Shown here: piece after piece, positions 1 through 8,105 of the stretch
How positions within the stretch are numbered: position 1 is the first letter of the stretch
Layout: every line of letters begins with the position of its first letter
IMG/VR virus record: IMGVR_UViG_3300040811_000707
Span: 1 to 50,650 of that record
Strand: one strand, 5' to 3'
DNA length: 50,650 nucleotides
Source of the DNA: a virus
Notes under the pieces: generated by a model
What the model was told of the DNA's origin: nothing
The model's input: only the letters and a program-made list of their open reading frames with translations
Databases searched by the model: none
Program-made: the position numbers and the translations under genes

Positions 1-1113
1 CCTGACAGCCAGTCTGCAGAAGCGTGGCTTACTACTGGAGGTGGTGGCTACGTCGCTGCTGGTGTGGGTGGCGGTATTACTGGTAAAGGCGCACACATCC
101 TTGTCATCGACGATCCGGTAAAGAACCGTGAAGACGCTGAAAGCCAAAATAATCGCGATGCTAACTGGGACTGGTATACGTCTACTGCTTACACGCGTCT
201 TGCTCCTGGTGGTGGCGTACTTGTCATTCTCACTCGCTGGCATGATGACGATTTGGCTGGACGGCTCCTCAAGGCAGGTTCCGAAGGTGGTGATGAGTGG
301 GTCGTTGTTAAGTACCCCGCCATTGCAGAGGAAGACGAAGAGTTTCGAGAGCAGGGCGACGCGCTCCATCCAGAGCGATACGACACTAAAGCCCTCAAAC
401 AGATCCAAAGAGCCGTTGGACCGAGAGATTGGTCGGCCCTCTATCAGCAGAATCCGGTCGCGGACGACGGCGACTACTTCTCCCGTCAGATGATTCAGTA
501 CTACGACAGGGAAGATCTTGACTACAACCAGATGCGGTACTACGCCGCGTGGGACTTGGCCATTGGTAAGCGTGACCGTAACGACTTCTCTGTCGGCATG
601 GTTATTGGCGTTGACGACATGGATTGCTTGTACATCATTGATGTTGTGCGGGGTAAGTTCGACGGCTTTGAACTGGTAGAGCAGATTCTTGATCTCTACG
701 AGGCGTGGAAGCCGAGCATCGTCGGGATTGAGAAAGGTCACATTGAGATGGCACTGGGGCCGTTCTTGGAGAAGCGCGTCAGAGAGCGCGGCTTATATGA
801 GGCGTACTTTAAGGACCTGAAGACGGGTCGACGGGACAAGGAAGCCCGAGCCCGAGCCATCCAGGGGCGGATGCAGCAAGGCATGGTGTTCTTCCCCAGG
901 GACGAAGATTTCACGGGACCGCTGGTCGCAGAACTACTGCGGTTCCCTAACGGTGTACATGACGACCAAGTCGACGCGCTGGCGTGGCTGGGTCTGATGA
1001 TGTCTGAGTTTTCGACATACCAAGCGCCAGTTGTGAAGCCACCTTCGTGGCGAGACCGGCTGGAACACATGGTACGGCCCATGCGGGCCTCCAAATCAGC
1101 GATGAGTGCATAA
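1..1113 (+). CDS. terL: Terminase large subunit, 5'-truncated by window edge
   Basis: The frame is open from base 1, so this is the last ~370 residues of a large terminase, the packaging motor that translocates DNA into the prohead and cuts it. Visible motifs are the Walker-B-like ILVIDDP (~residue 34 of the fragment), a coupling motif LTRWHDDD (~78), and RNase H-fold nuclease acidic residues in AAWDLA (~182), GIEKG (~242) and HDDQVDALAW (~320). The Walker A part lies upstream of the window. The portal gene follows at once, the usual order. No small terminase is visible. The assignment is firm; the true start cannot be seen. Confidence 0.93.
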   Translation, partial: PDSQSAEAWLTTGGGGYVAAGVGGGITGKGAHILVIDDPVKNREDAESQNNRDANWDWYTSTAYTRLAPGGGVLVILTRWHDDDLAGRLLKAGSEGGDEWVVVKYPAIAEEDEEFREQGDALHPERYDTKALKQIQRAVGPRDWSALYQQNPVADDGDYFSRQMIQYYDREDLDYNQMRYYAAWDLAIGKRDRNDFSVGMVIGVDDMDCLYIIDVVRGKFDGFELVEQILDLYEAWKPSIVGIEKGHIEMALGPFLEKRVRERGLYEAYFKDLKTGRRDKEARARAIQGRMQQGMVFFPRDEDFTGPLVAELLRFPNGVHDDQVDALAWLGLMMSEFSTYQAPVVKPPSWRDRLEHMVRPMRASKSAMSA

Positions 1114-1114
1114 C

Positions 1115-3277
1115 ATGGCATACAAAAAATCACTGTCACGGATGACGGCGGCTGAGCAGCAAGAGGTGGCTTCAAAGCAGTGGGACCGGTACATCCGAGC
1201 GCGGGATAACGGGCACCTTGAATACATTGAGATGGCTAAGAAGTGTGATGCCTTTTATCGCGGCGACCAGTGGGATTTGGATGATTTGCATGCGCTGGAT
1301 AACGAAGGGCGTCCCGCCTTAACCATCAACACGATCCTGCCTACGGTGAACACGGTGTTGGGTGAGCAGTCTACACGTCGGGCAGACGTGCAGTTTAAGC
1401 CACGGCGAGCAGGTGAGGCCGAGGTCGCCCAGACGCTGACCAAGCTGTATATGCAGATTGCTGATAACAATAAACTCGACTGGGTCGAGCAGCAGGTGTT
1501 CAGCGACGGCTTGATCCTCGACGGACGGGGATATTTCGACGTTCGGATGGACTTCAGCGACCACGTTGAGGGTGAAATTCGCATTACCGCAAAAGATCCG
1601 CTCGACATCTTAATCGACCCAGACGCTAAGGACTCAGACCCAAAGACATGGAATGAGGTGTTTGAGACGAAGTGGATGACCCTAGACGAAATCGAAGAGC
1701 TATACGGTAAGAAGAAAGCAGAAGAGCTGCGCTTCATTGCTGAGAACGGCGCGGGGTTCGGACGGGACTCCATCGAATACGAAGAGAACCGGTTTGGAGA
1801 CACTGACTCTGTAGATGATTATTTCGGCGCAGGCGTACCAGGCGAAGATGAGTACCGCAACGTGCGGGCACTGCGCGTCATCGAGCGTCAGCACAAGCGC
1901 ATGACTCGCGTGGACTGCTACGTCGACCCTAACACTGGAGACCAGCGAGATGTGCCGGAGAACTGGTCAGACGCGAAGGCCAAGAAGTTCGCCAAGCAGT
2001 ACGGGCTGGACATTATCAGCAAAGTGAAGCGGCGAGTAAGATGGACCGTAACTTGCGATCACGTTGTGCTGCATGACGATTGGAGCCCCTACAACGACCT
2101 GACGATTGTGCCGTTCTTCGCTTACTTCCGCCGTGGCCGACCGTTCGGCATGGTAAGAAACCTGCTGTCACCGCAGGAGCAGTTGAACAAAATCGCCAGC
2201 CAAGAACTGCATATCGTTAATACCACAGCTAATAGCGGCTGGATGGTAGAGAGCGGTTCGCTGGTGGGTATGACCGCTGACGATTTGGAAGAGCACGGCG
2301 CTGAGACGGGTCTGGTTGTTGAGTACAACCGTGGTTCTACGCCGCCCGTTAAGATTCAGCCTAATCAGATCCCTACTGGTCTCGACCGCATAAGCCAGAA
2401 AGCTGCGCTGAATATCAAGACTATCTCGGGCATCAACGACAGCATGCTCGGCTCCGACAGCGCCGAGGTATCAGGGGTTGCGATCCAAGCCAAGCAGAAC
2501 CGTGGCGTGGTCATGATTCAGGTGCCACTCGACAACCTGCGGAAGTCACGACAGTATCTCGCGGAAAAAGTACTGGACCTGATTCAGTCCTTCTACACCG
2601 AGCAGCGAATAATCATGGTCACCGACGAGAGTGACCCGCTGCAGCCTCGCATGCCAATGACGATCAACGAGGTTACGCCGGAAGGCCAGATTATTAATGA
2701 TCTGACGCTGGGTGAGTACGACGTTGTTATTGCCACAGCACCTGCCCGCGATTCGTTCGACGAAGTGCAGTTTGCAGAGGCACTTAACCTCCGTCAGGTC
2801 GGTGTCGCCATACCAGACGACGCGATCATCGAATACAGCCACCTTGCCAAGAAGGGTGAGTTGGCTAAGCGCATCCGCCAGCTTACTGGTCAGGAGCCGC
2901 CAACTCCCGAGCAGGCAGAAGCCATGGCCATGCAGCAACAGATGGCAATCGCCAAGTTGCAGCTTGAAATTGCTCAGCTTGAAGCAGACGTTAGAAAGAC
3001 TCAGACCGAGGCCGCGTTGAACGTCGCCAAGGTTCAGGACATGGCTGAAGTTGAGCCGCAGGTCCGCGTCGCTGAACTGCAAGGCAAGATGCAGATGAAG
3101 GAGCAGGAGCTCATGCTGCGTCGTGAGCTTGCCGCTCTTACTAATCAGACCCGTCGAGATCAGTCAGAAACAAATGCTGCAACTCGTATGGCTGCTACTG
3201 CTATGCAGACTTCCGCCAAGAAACAGGCGGCACGTCCCAAGCAGGCTGATATCCCAAACTTTCGTAACCCCCAATAG
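1115..3277 (+). CDS. Portal protein, P22-like
   Basis: 720-residue dodecamer-forming portal, the channel for DNA entry and exit. The N-terminal two thirds match the P22-type portal family in length and content: an RRADVQFKPR segment, DPLDILIDPDAKDSD, and an internal ERQHKR region. The C-terminus (from ~residue 590) is a long Gln/Glu/Ala coiled coil, as in barrel-bearing podovirus portals. I place the start at ATG 1115, just after the terminase stop; a GTG three codons earlier in frame would overlap the terminase by 8 bases. No strong Shine-Dalgarno is seen, so translation may be coupled to terL. Confidence 0.92.
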   Translation: MAYKKSLSRMTAAEQQEVASKQWDRYIRARDNGHLEYIEMAKKCDAFYRGDQWDLDDLHALDNEGRPALTINTILPTVNTVLGEQSTRRADVQFKPRRAGEAEVAQTLTKLYMQIADNNKLDWVEQQVFSDGLILDGRGYFDVRMDFSDHVEGEIRITAKDPLDILIDPDAKDSDPKTWNEVFETKWMTLDEIEELYGKKKAEELRFIAENGAGFGRDSIEYEENRFGDTDSVDDYFGAGVPGEDEYRNVRALRVIERQHKRMTRVDCYVDPNTGDQRDVPENWSDAKAKKFAKQYGLDIISKVKRRVRWTVTCDHVVLHDDWSPYNDLTIVPFFAYFRRGRPFGMVRNLLSPQEQLNKIASQELHIVNTTANSGWMVESGSLVGMTADDLEEHGAETGLVVEYNRGSTPPVKIQPNQIPTGLDRISQKAALNIKTISGINDSMLGSDSAEVSGVAIQAKQNRGVVMIQVPLDNLRKSRQYLAEKVLDLIQSFYTEQRIIMVTDESDPLQPRMPMTINEVTPEGQIINDLTLGEYDVVIATAPARDSFDEVQFAEALNLRQVGVAIPDDAIIEYSHLAKKGELAKRIRQLTGQEPPTPEQAEAMAMQQQMAIAKLQLEIAQLEADVRKTQTEAALNVAKVQDMAEVEPQVRVAELQGKMQMKEQELMLRRELAALTNQTRRDQSETNAATRMAATAMQTSAKKQAARPKQADIPNFRNPQ

Positions 3278-3288
3278 GAGATTGCCTT

Positions 3289-4314
3289 ATGGCGAAGGAA
3301 GAAACCCCAAAAGACCAGTTTGAACAAGTTTTCGACGTAATGCCCGGTGCCGATAAGGACACCGAAGTTGTTGAGGCACTTGATCTGAACTTTGGTTTAG
3401 GTGATGAACCGGTGGAAGAGCCAGTTGCTGAACTAGAGGAGACCGATGAGACCGAAGAGGTAGAAGAGGTTGTTGCTGAAGCCGAAGAAGCAGAGGAAGA
3501 AGCTGCGGAAGAGGAGCCTGTAGCCGAGGAAGCTGAAGCGGCAGTTGCCGAAGAAGCAGAGCCGGAGCCCGCCCAGGAGCCGTCCGTTACTAAAGACGGA
3601 AAGATGGTGCCGAAATCGCGACTCGACGAGGTTTTGGCGAAGCAAAAGGCGCTGCAAAAACAGCTTGAGGACATGAAAAAGGCTCAAGAACCACCTGCAG
3701 ATGCCCCAGAAGCTTACGATTTTGCCGCCAAAGAGCGCGAGTACATGAACTTGGTGCTTGATGGCAAAGAAGCAGAGGCGGTGCAGTTGCGTCAGGAGAT
3801 CCGAACTGCGGAAAAAACGCAGCTTGAGTTCGAAATGAGCCAAAAAATGCAGCAAACTGTGTCACAAAACGCACAAGCCACTGCGTTACAGGCCGCTGCA
3901 AACGAGTTAGAGGCCAATTTCCCGGTTTTTGACCAGAATTCTGCTGATTACAACGCCGATATTACCCAGGAAGTCATCGATTTGCGCGACGCGTTCATCG
4001 TTCAGGGCTTCGACGCGGTAGACGCGCTATCTAAGGCAGCAAATTTCGTCATTAAAGACCACGGTTTGGCTGAAGAAGCGCCGCAGCAGTCTACTTTGAC
4101 GCAGTCTGCTGCACCGGTGCAGGACGAAGTTGCCAAAAAACGCGCCGAAGTAAACAAAAAGCTCAACGCAGCGAAGTCGCAGCCGCCGGAATTGCCTGGG
4201 GAGAGTTCTGCTGCACGCGGCGAGAAGGCTCTCGACATCAGCACCATGACGGAAGACGAATTTAACGCGCTTCCCGACGCGACCATCAAACGATTACGAG
4301 GAGACCTCTTGTAA
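3289..4314 (+). CDS. Capsid scaffolding protein
   Basis: 341 residues, preceded by a good Shine-Dalgarno (AGGAGA). Residues ~35-95 are an extremely acidic Glu/Ala tract, followed by a helical, coiled-coil-prone centre (~110-215) and a C-terminal segment ending in a basic stretch (RLRGDL). Position between portal and major capsid protein and this composition fit a podovirus scaffold that templates the prohead and is then lost. No protease signature is present. Its stop overlaps the start of the next gene by one base. Identification rests on context and composition rather than a sequence motif. Confidence 0.8.
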   Translation: MAKEETPKDQFEQVFDVMPGADKDTEVVEALDLNFGLGDEPVEEPVAELEETDETEEVEEVVAEAEEAEEEAAEEEPVAEEAEAAVAEEAEPEPAQEPSVTKDGKMVPKSRLDEVLAKQKALQKQLEDMKKAQEPPADAPEAYDFAAKEREYMNLVLDGKEAEAVQLRQEIRTAEKTQLEFEMSQKMQQTVSQNAQATALQAAANELEANFPVFDQNSADYNADITQEVIDLRDAFIVQGFDAVDALSKAANFVIKDHGLAEEAPQQSTLTQSAAPVQDEVAKKRAEVNKKLNAAKSQPPELPGESSAARGEKALDISTMTEDEFNALPDATIKRLRGDLL

Positions 4315-4625
4315 TGGCTAGAGAAAAAGACCCCCGACTCGCAAGGGCGGGGGTGTCTGGGTTTAACAAGCCCAAGCGCACCCCCTCTCACCCAACTAAG
4401 TCCCACATTGTGGTCGCTAAAGAGGGAGATCAGGTTAAAACCATTCGTTTTGGCGAGCAGGGGGTCAAGACCAACCAGACAGTTGGTCAGCGCAAGGCGT
4501 TTGAGTCTCGTCACGCTAAAAATATTAAGAAAGGAAAGATGTCAGCGGCTTATTGGTCTGCGAAGGTCAAATGGTCGCCTAGCAAGACTAAATCCAAGTC
4601 AACCAAATGGAAAAAAGGGAGCTAG
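4314..4625 (+). CDS. Basic head-block protein, probable DNA-associated
   Basis: 103 residues, strongly positive. It has a central VKTIRFGEQGVKT segment, then RKAFESRHAKN and AAYWSAKVKW, and a Lys/Ser-rich tail. The pattern KxIRFG...RKxFxxRH...AxYWSxKxW is one I recognise from small conserved proteins encoded near capsid genes in many marine phages; no function is established. Start ATG 4314 overlaps the scaffold stop (TAATG) and has GGAG upstream. It is the first of four consecutive Lys-rich genes, suggesting proteins that bind packaged DNA or neutralise its charge. That role is inferred. Confidence 0.7.
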   Translation: MAREKDPRLARAGVSGFNKPKRTPSHPTKSHIVVAKEGDQVKTIRFGEQGVKTNQTVGQRKAFESRHAKNIKKGKMSAAYWSAKVKWSPSKTKSKSTKWKKGS

Positions 4626-4627
4626 TT

Positions 4628-4747
4628 ATGCCAAATGTAGGCGGAAAGAAGTACCCATACACCAAGGCAGGCAAGAAAGCGGCGGCTAAGGCTAAAGCCA
4701 AGATGAAAGCTAAGCCCAAGGCCAAGAAGAAGCGCGGAGGCTACTAA
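4628..4747 (+). CDS. 39-residue lysine/alanine-rich peptide
   Basis: A short gene with a clear Shine-Dalgarno (GGGAG) 7 bases before ATG. The product starts MPNVGGKKYPYTKAGKK and continues as alternating Lys-Ala pairs ending KKKRGGY. The composition is close to histone H1 tails or protamines. It begins two bases after the previous stop, and its stop TAA overlaps the next ATG (TAATG), so it is tightly coupled. Probably a virion DNA-condensing peptide or a structural peptide; function unknown. Confidence 0.6.
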   Translation: MPNVGGKKYPYTKAGKKAAAKAKAKMKAKPKAKKKRGGY

Positions 4748-4833
4748 TGCACGACGGAAAACCTTGCAGTGGTATGCGCGGCAAGAAAAAGCCCGCCAAA
4801 AAGAAAGCTAAGTCAAAGGCCAAGAAGAAGTAG
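4747..4833 (+). CDS. 28-residue lysine-rich peptide
   Basis: Start ATG overlaps the preceding stop; the Shine-Dalgarno GGAGG lies 7 bases upstream inside the previous gene. The product begins MHDGKPCSGMRGKKK; its second half is almost only Lys and Ala, 14 lysines in 28 residues. A single Cys at residue 7 is notable. It ends two bases before the next gene. Translation is plausible from the ribosome site and tight packing, but such a small reading frame needs proteomic proof. Confidence 0.5.
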   Translation: MHDGKPCSGMRGKKKPAKKKAKSKAKKK

Positions 4834-4835
4834 CC

Positions 4836-5231
4836 ATGGCCCGTACTGACGAGGCGAAGTGGAAGCGGATTGTCGCAGCGGTAAAAGCTGGCTCAAAGGG
4901 CGGTAAGCCCGGCCAGTGGAGCGCTAGGAAGGCGCAGCTTGCCACGCAGAGGTACAAAAAGGCTGGAGGCGGTTACTCAGGTGAAAAGACTAAAGCTCAG
5001 AAGTCCTTGTCTAAGTGGACAAAGGAGGACTGGGGCACTAAAAGCGGGAAGAACAGCACACAGGGTAGCAAGGCTACCGGCGAGCGGTACTTACCGAAGA
5101 AAGCGAGAGACGCGTTGACCGCAAAAGAATATGCGGCAACTTCTAGGAAGAAGAGAGAGGATACTAAGAAGGGTAAGCAGTTTTCAAAGCAGCCCAAGAA
5201 GGTAGCGAAGAAAACATCACGATATAGATGA
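4836..5231 (+). CDS. Basic conserved protein, DUF5872-like
   Basis: 131 residues, very basic. The motif series WSARKAQLATQRYKKAGGGY, SLSKWTKEDW, ERYLPKKARDALT and an ending KKGKQFSKQPKKV resembles a small domain (I believe DUF5872) seen in phages and large DNA viruses. No catalytic residues are evident and the role is unknown; the charge and location in the head block suggest a nucleic-acid-associated virion protein. The Shine-Dalgarno is weak, so it is probably translated by coupling to the 28-residue peptide just before it. Confidence 0.65.
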   Translation: MARTDEAKWKRIVAAVKAGSKGGKPGQWSARKAQLATQRYKKAGGGYSGEKTKAQKSLSKWTKEDWGTKSGKNSTQGSKATGERYLPKKARDALTAKEYAATSRKKREDTKKGKQFSKQPKKVAKKTSRYR

Positions 5232-5241
5232 GTTTTTTGCT

Positions 5242-5598
5242 ATGGCTGAGTTATCTGATAATACGGCTATCACTATCCCAATACGCAATATTGTTGGGAT
5301 GATGGTAGTCACGGTTATTTCTACTATGGCGTATTTTTCTGTTCAGGAGCGCCTAAATAACCTGGAGCACAACCTCGACCTTATGCTGGTTGAGCAGGCG
5401 CAGAATACTGAGTTTCGCATCAAGTGGCCTCGCGGCGAGCTAGGCGCACTCCCAGCGGATGCCCGTCAGGATATGTTGATTGAGTACGCTACTAAGTTGC
5501 AAGAAAAGCAGACCGAAATCACCGAGGCCGTTCGCGAGGAAATCCACGGCTTGAAGTTACGAATAGCAGCGTTAGAGAAAGATGTTGACATTGAATAG
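5242..5598 (+). CDS. Small membrane-anchored coiled-coil protein
   Basis: 118 residues: an N-terminal hydrophobic segment (~12-32, IPIRNIVGMMVVTVISTMAY) that can span a membrane once, a short linker, then a charged helical region with coiled-coil character (~85-115, ending LKLRIAALEKDV). This layout is common for phage virion-associated or lysis-accessory proteins near capsid genes. No known motif is visible. The Shine-Dalgarno is poor. It is the last gene before the structured leader of the capsid gene. Confidence 0.6.
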   Translation: MAELSDNTAITIPIRNIVGMMVVTVISTMAYFSVQERLNNLEHNLDLMLVEQAQNTEFRIKWPRGELGALPADARQDMLIEYATKLQEKQTEITEAVREEIHGLKLRIAALEKDVDIE

Positions 5599-5609
5599 CC
5601 TTGCGTTTT

Positions 5610-5817
5610 GATATTACTCGCGCTAATATCAGAGTAGCATTCGTCTATCAGTACGATAACTGATCGTGTCGATCACGCTAAAAACGCCTTCGCCTGCATA
5701 GGCGTAAAAGAAGCCGAGGTCGCCCCTCGTAAAACAGCGCTAGTTCGTCGCCTCACGATACGGGGATACGGATTAGCCGCTCCTTTAAGTCGGCTAAGAA
5801 CGGTGGCTTTTGCCGCC
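5610..5817 (+). promoter_or_regulatory. Hairpin-rich leader upstream of the capsid gene
   Basis: The 251-base gap before the capsid gene holds no convincing gene but a string of short inverted repeats: 5610-5630 (GATATTA/TAATATC, 7 bp), 5647-5664 (ATCAGT/ACTGAT), 5665-5677 (CGTG/CACG), 5691-5704 (CGCCT/AGGCG), 5715-5729 (CGAGG/CCTCG), 5773-5797 (TTAGCCG/CGGCTAA) and 5802-5817 (GGTGGC/GCCGCC with a TTTT loop, one G-U pair). The last is followed by AATATTTTT and could terminate weakly. The RNA may act as a 5' UTR stabiliser, attenuator or small RNA. All of this is inference from the repeats. Confidence 0.4.
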
Positions 5818-5849
5818 AATATTTTTATGCCTATTAAGGGAGAACCCAA

Positions 5850-6995
5850 ATGGCTACTACTAATTTCGGAACCCTCACGGGCGACCAGCTTCAGGCGTGG
5901 TCCCGTGACTTTTGGCGCGTTGCCCGCAACGCTTCTTTCATTAATCAGTTTGCTGGAACCGGCCAGAACTCTGCTGTTCAGCGCATCACCGAGCTCACCA
6001 AGTCAGAGAAAGGCACAAAGGCTAACCTAACCTTGCTTGCTGACATGACTGGAGACGGTATCACTGGTGACAACACGCTGGAAGGTAACGAAGAAGCCCT
6101 CCGAGCGTATGACATCACCATTGAGCTGGACCAGCTGCGTTTCGCAAACCGGATCGCGGGCCGAGTTGCCGATCAGAAGACGATCGTTAACTTCCGTGAG
6201 ACTTCACGCGACATGCTGGCCTACGCCATGGCTGATCGTATCGACCAGTTGGCTTTCTTGACTCTTGCTGGTGTTGCTTATACCCACAAGACCAATGGCG
6301 CATTGCGTGCAACCTCTGCATCTGCTGGTCACGAGCTAGTAGACCTGGAGTTTGCTTCAGACGTGTCTGCTCCTACTACTAACCGACACCGTCGAGTTAG
6401 CGGTACGACTTTGGCTGCGGGCGACACTACTTCTGTTACAGCCACTGACAAGTTGGCTTATCGTCACATTGTAGAGCTCAAGGCATACGCCAAAGACAAC
6501 TACATCCGTGGCTTGCGTGCTGCTGGAAACCAAGAGGTGTTCCACCTGTTTGTTACCCCGCAGCAAATGGCTGATCTGAAGCTCGACTCAGACTTCCTGG
6601 CTAACGTCCGTAACGCAGGTATCCGTGGCCCCAGCAACGAGTTGTTTGCCGGTTCTTCAAGCCTGATGGTTGACGGTGTGATGGTTCACGAGTTCCGTCA
6701 CGTCTTCTCAACTGAAGGTGCTACGACTGGTACTTCCGCTAACGCTGGCGCTGCTGGCTACAAGTGGGGTGCTGACGCAGACGTAACCGGTGCACGAGCT
6801 CTGTTTGTTGGTGCTCAAGCTCTGGCTATGGCTGACATTGGTTTGCCTGAGATCGTAGAAGATACCTTCGACTACGGTAATCAGCTGGGTATTTCGGTAG
6901 GCAAGATCTTCGGTCTTCGCAAGCCTAAGTACAACGCTGACATCAACGGTGGCGTAGAAGACTTCGGAGTCGTTTGTCTCGACACAGCACAGTAA
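5850..6995 (+). CDS. Major capsid protein (DUF4043 / N4 gp56-like)
   Basis: 381 residues with Shine-Dalgarno GGGAG. The segments FWRVARNASFINQFAGTG, then MTGDGITGDNTLEGNEEAL with YDITIELDQLRFANRI, and IDQLAFLTLAG are the characteristic blocks of the DUF4043/N4-gp56 family of HK97-fold capsid proteins. Later VTPQQMADLK and the C-terminal GNQLGISVGKIFGLRKPKYN also fit. The gene sits between the leader and a strong terminator, so it may form its own highly expressed transcript. No N-terminal prohead protease site is obvious. Confidence 0.9.
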   Translation: MATTNFGTLTGDQLQAWSRDFWRVARNASFINQFAGTGQNSAVQRITELTKSEKGTKANLTLLADMTGDGITGDNTLEGNEEALRAYDITIELDQLRFANRIAGRVADQKTIVNFRETSRDMLAYAMADRIDQLAFLTLAGVAYTHKTNGALRATSASAGHELVDLEFASDVSAPTTNRHRRVSGTTLAAGDTTSVTATDKLAYRHIVELKAYAKDNYIRGLRAAGNQEVFHLFVTPQQMADLKLDSDFLANVRNAGIRGPSNELFAGSSSLMVDGVMVHEFRHVFSTEGATTGTSANAGAAGYKWGADADVTGARALFVGAQALAMADIGLPEIVEDTFDYGNQLGISVGKIFGLRKPKYNADINGGVEDFGVVCLDTAQ

Positions 6996-7002
6996 GGTCC
7001 GT

Positions 7003-7027
7003 GGCCCCCTTCGGGGGGCCTTTTTTT
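7003..7027 (+). terminator. Rho-independent terminator after the capsid gene
   Basis: A 7-bp perfect GC stem (GGCCCCC / GGGGGCC) with a TTCG loop is followed by seven T residues, starting 7 bases after the capsid stop codon. This is a textbook intrinsic terminator. Since the next gene starts at 7039 with no obvious promoter, it probably acts by partial readthrough and lowers expression of the tail genes relative to capsid. Confidence 0.93.
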
Positions 7028-7038
7028 AAGGAAAACTC

Positions 7039-7386
7039 ATGAAGATTATTAGCAAGGAGCCTTTAAGGATAGCGATGCTATCCGGGGCCGTAGTGCTTTT
7101 TGAAGCAGGCGTAGCTAGAGAAGTAGGTGATGAGATCGGAAAAATCGCCTTGACCATGGGCGCTGAAATAGCGGGAGACAGCCCAAAAACTGAACCCGAG
7201 CCCGAACCCAAAGTAGAGGACCAGAAACCGCTGGTCGAAGTTATGAATGAAATCATCAATATGGCTAACCCCGATGATTTCAAAGCAGACGGAACGCCGA
7301 AGGCAACCGCTGTAAACAAATACGCAGGACGCACCGTTTCTACGACAGAACGCGAAGAGGCTTGGGAGCAAGCCCTTAATTCGTAG
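7039..7386 (+). CDS. Small capsid-linked protein, function unknown
   Basis: 115 residues, Shine-Dalgarno AAGGA. The N-terminal ~45 residues look like a compact beta fold (ISKEPLRIAMLSGAVVLFEAG), then a Pro/Glu linker (EPEPEPK) and a C-terminal helical domain with MANPDDFKADGTPKATAV and STTEREEAWEQ. The C-terminal pattern (DDF...DG.PK....ER..AW) is one I have seen in proteins encoded next to capsid genes. It could be a head decoration or completion protein. Confidence 0.65.
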   Translation: MKIISKEPLRIAMLSGAVVLFEAGVAREVGDEIGKIALTMGAEIAGDSPKTEPEPEPKVEDQKPLVEVMNEIINMANPDDFKADGTPKATAVNKYAGRTVSTTEREEAWEQALNS

Positions 7387-7400
7387 ATAGAGAGGATCGT

Positions 7401-8099
7401 ATGGCCGTAACAGTGAACAGCGTGGTAGACAGAGCAGAGGTAGTTTTTCAAGATACCTCGAATATTCGCTGGCCAACTGCGGAGCTAGTACTGTGGATTA
7501 ACGACGCGCAGCGGGAAATCGCGCTGTTGAAGCCAGACGCAAGCGCTACGAACTCTACTATAACCCTTGCAGCAGGCACAAAGCAGAGTATACCAAGCGG
7601 AGGCAACCGGCTTTTGCGTGTAGTCCGAAACATGTCTGCCGCAGCAAACGGCACGGGTGGTCGTTCAATAAGGCTGGTTTCTCGTGAAATCCTAGACGCT
7701 CAAGTCCCTAGCTGGCATGACCCGACGATTACTGGCGATGCAGCACACGGGACTGTTGTTAAACACTACATCTATGACGAGCAGGACCCACGCAATTTCT
7801 ACGTTTATCCAGGCGTAAGTGGAAACGCCTACATCGAAATCGTCTATTCAGCTAACCCAGCCACTGTAGCCTTGGGCGGAAATCTTTCAGTGCCCGATAT
7901 CTACGCCAACGCGGTCCTCAACTATGTCCTATATATGGGCTACATGAAGGATGCGGAGTACGCGGGTAACTCACAGCGTGCAGCGGGACACTACCAGCTG
8001 TTCTTGCAGTCTTTGACCGGCAAAGGGCAGGTGGATTTGATCACATCTCCCAATACCGAAAGTAGAGCTAATCCGAACTTAACAACAGCAGTGGGGTAA
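7401..8099 (+). CDS. Head-tail adaptor-like protein
   Basis: 232 residues, Shine-Dalgarno AGAGAGG. The N-terminal segment (RWPTAELVLWINDAQREIA) is typical of adaptor proteins that bind under the portal, and the central part is beta-rich with DPRNFYVYPGVSGNAYIEIVYSANP (in two blocks) followed by helical PDIYANAVLNYVLYMGYMKD. This layout matches phage gp4/gp6-type connectors that extend the portal channel in podoviruses. The order capsid, small protein, two adaptors supports this. The exact family is not certain. Confidence 0.7.
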   Translation: MAVTVNSVVDRAEVVFQDTSNIRWPTAELVLWINDAQREIALLKPDASATNSTITLAAGTKQSIPSGGNRLLRVVRNMSAAANGTGGRSIRLVSREILDAQVPSWHDPTITGDAAHGTVVKHYIYDEQDPRNFYVYPGVSGNAYIEIVYSANPATVALGGNLSVPDIYANAVLNYVLYMGYMKDAEYAGNSQRAAGHYQLFLQSLTGKGQVDLITSPNTESRANPNLTTAVG

Positions 8100-8105
8100 T
8101 AGCCC

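Noticed and set aside
3201-3855. Leftward reading frames opposite the scaffold gene
   Set aside because: Ser- and Phe/Leu-rich antisense of a Glu/Ala-rich tract; a codon artefact.
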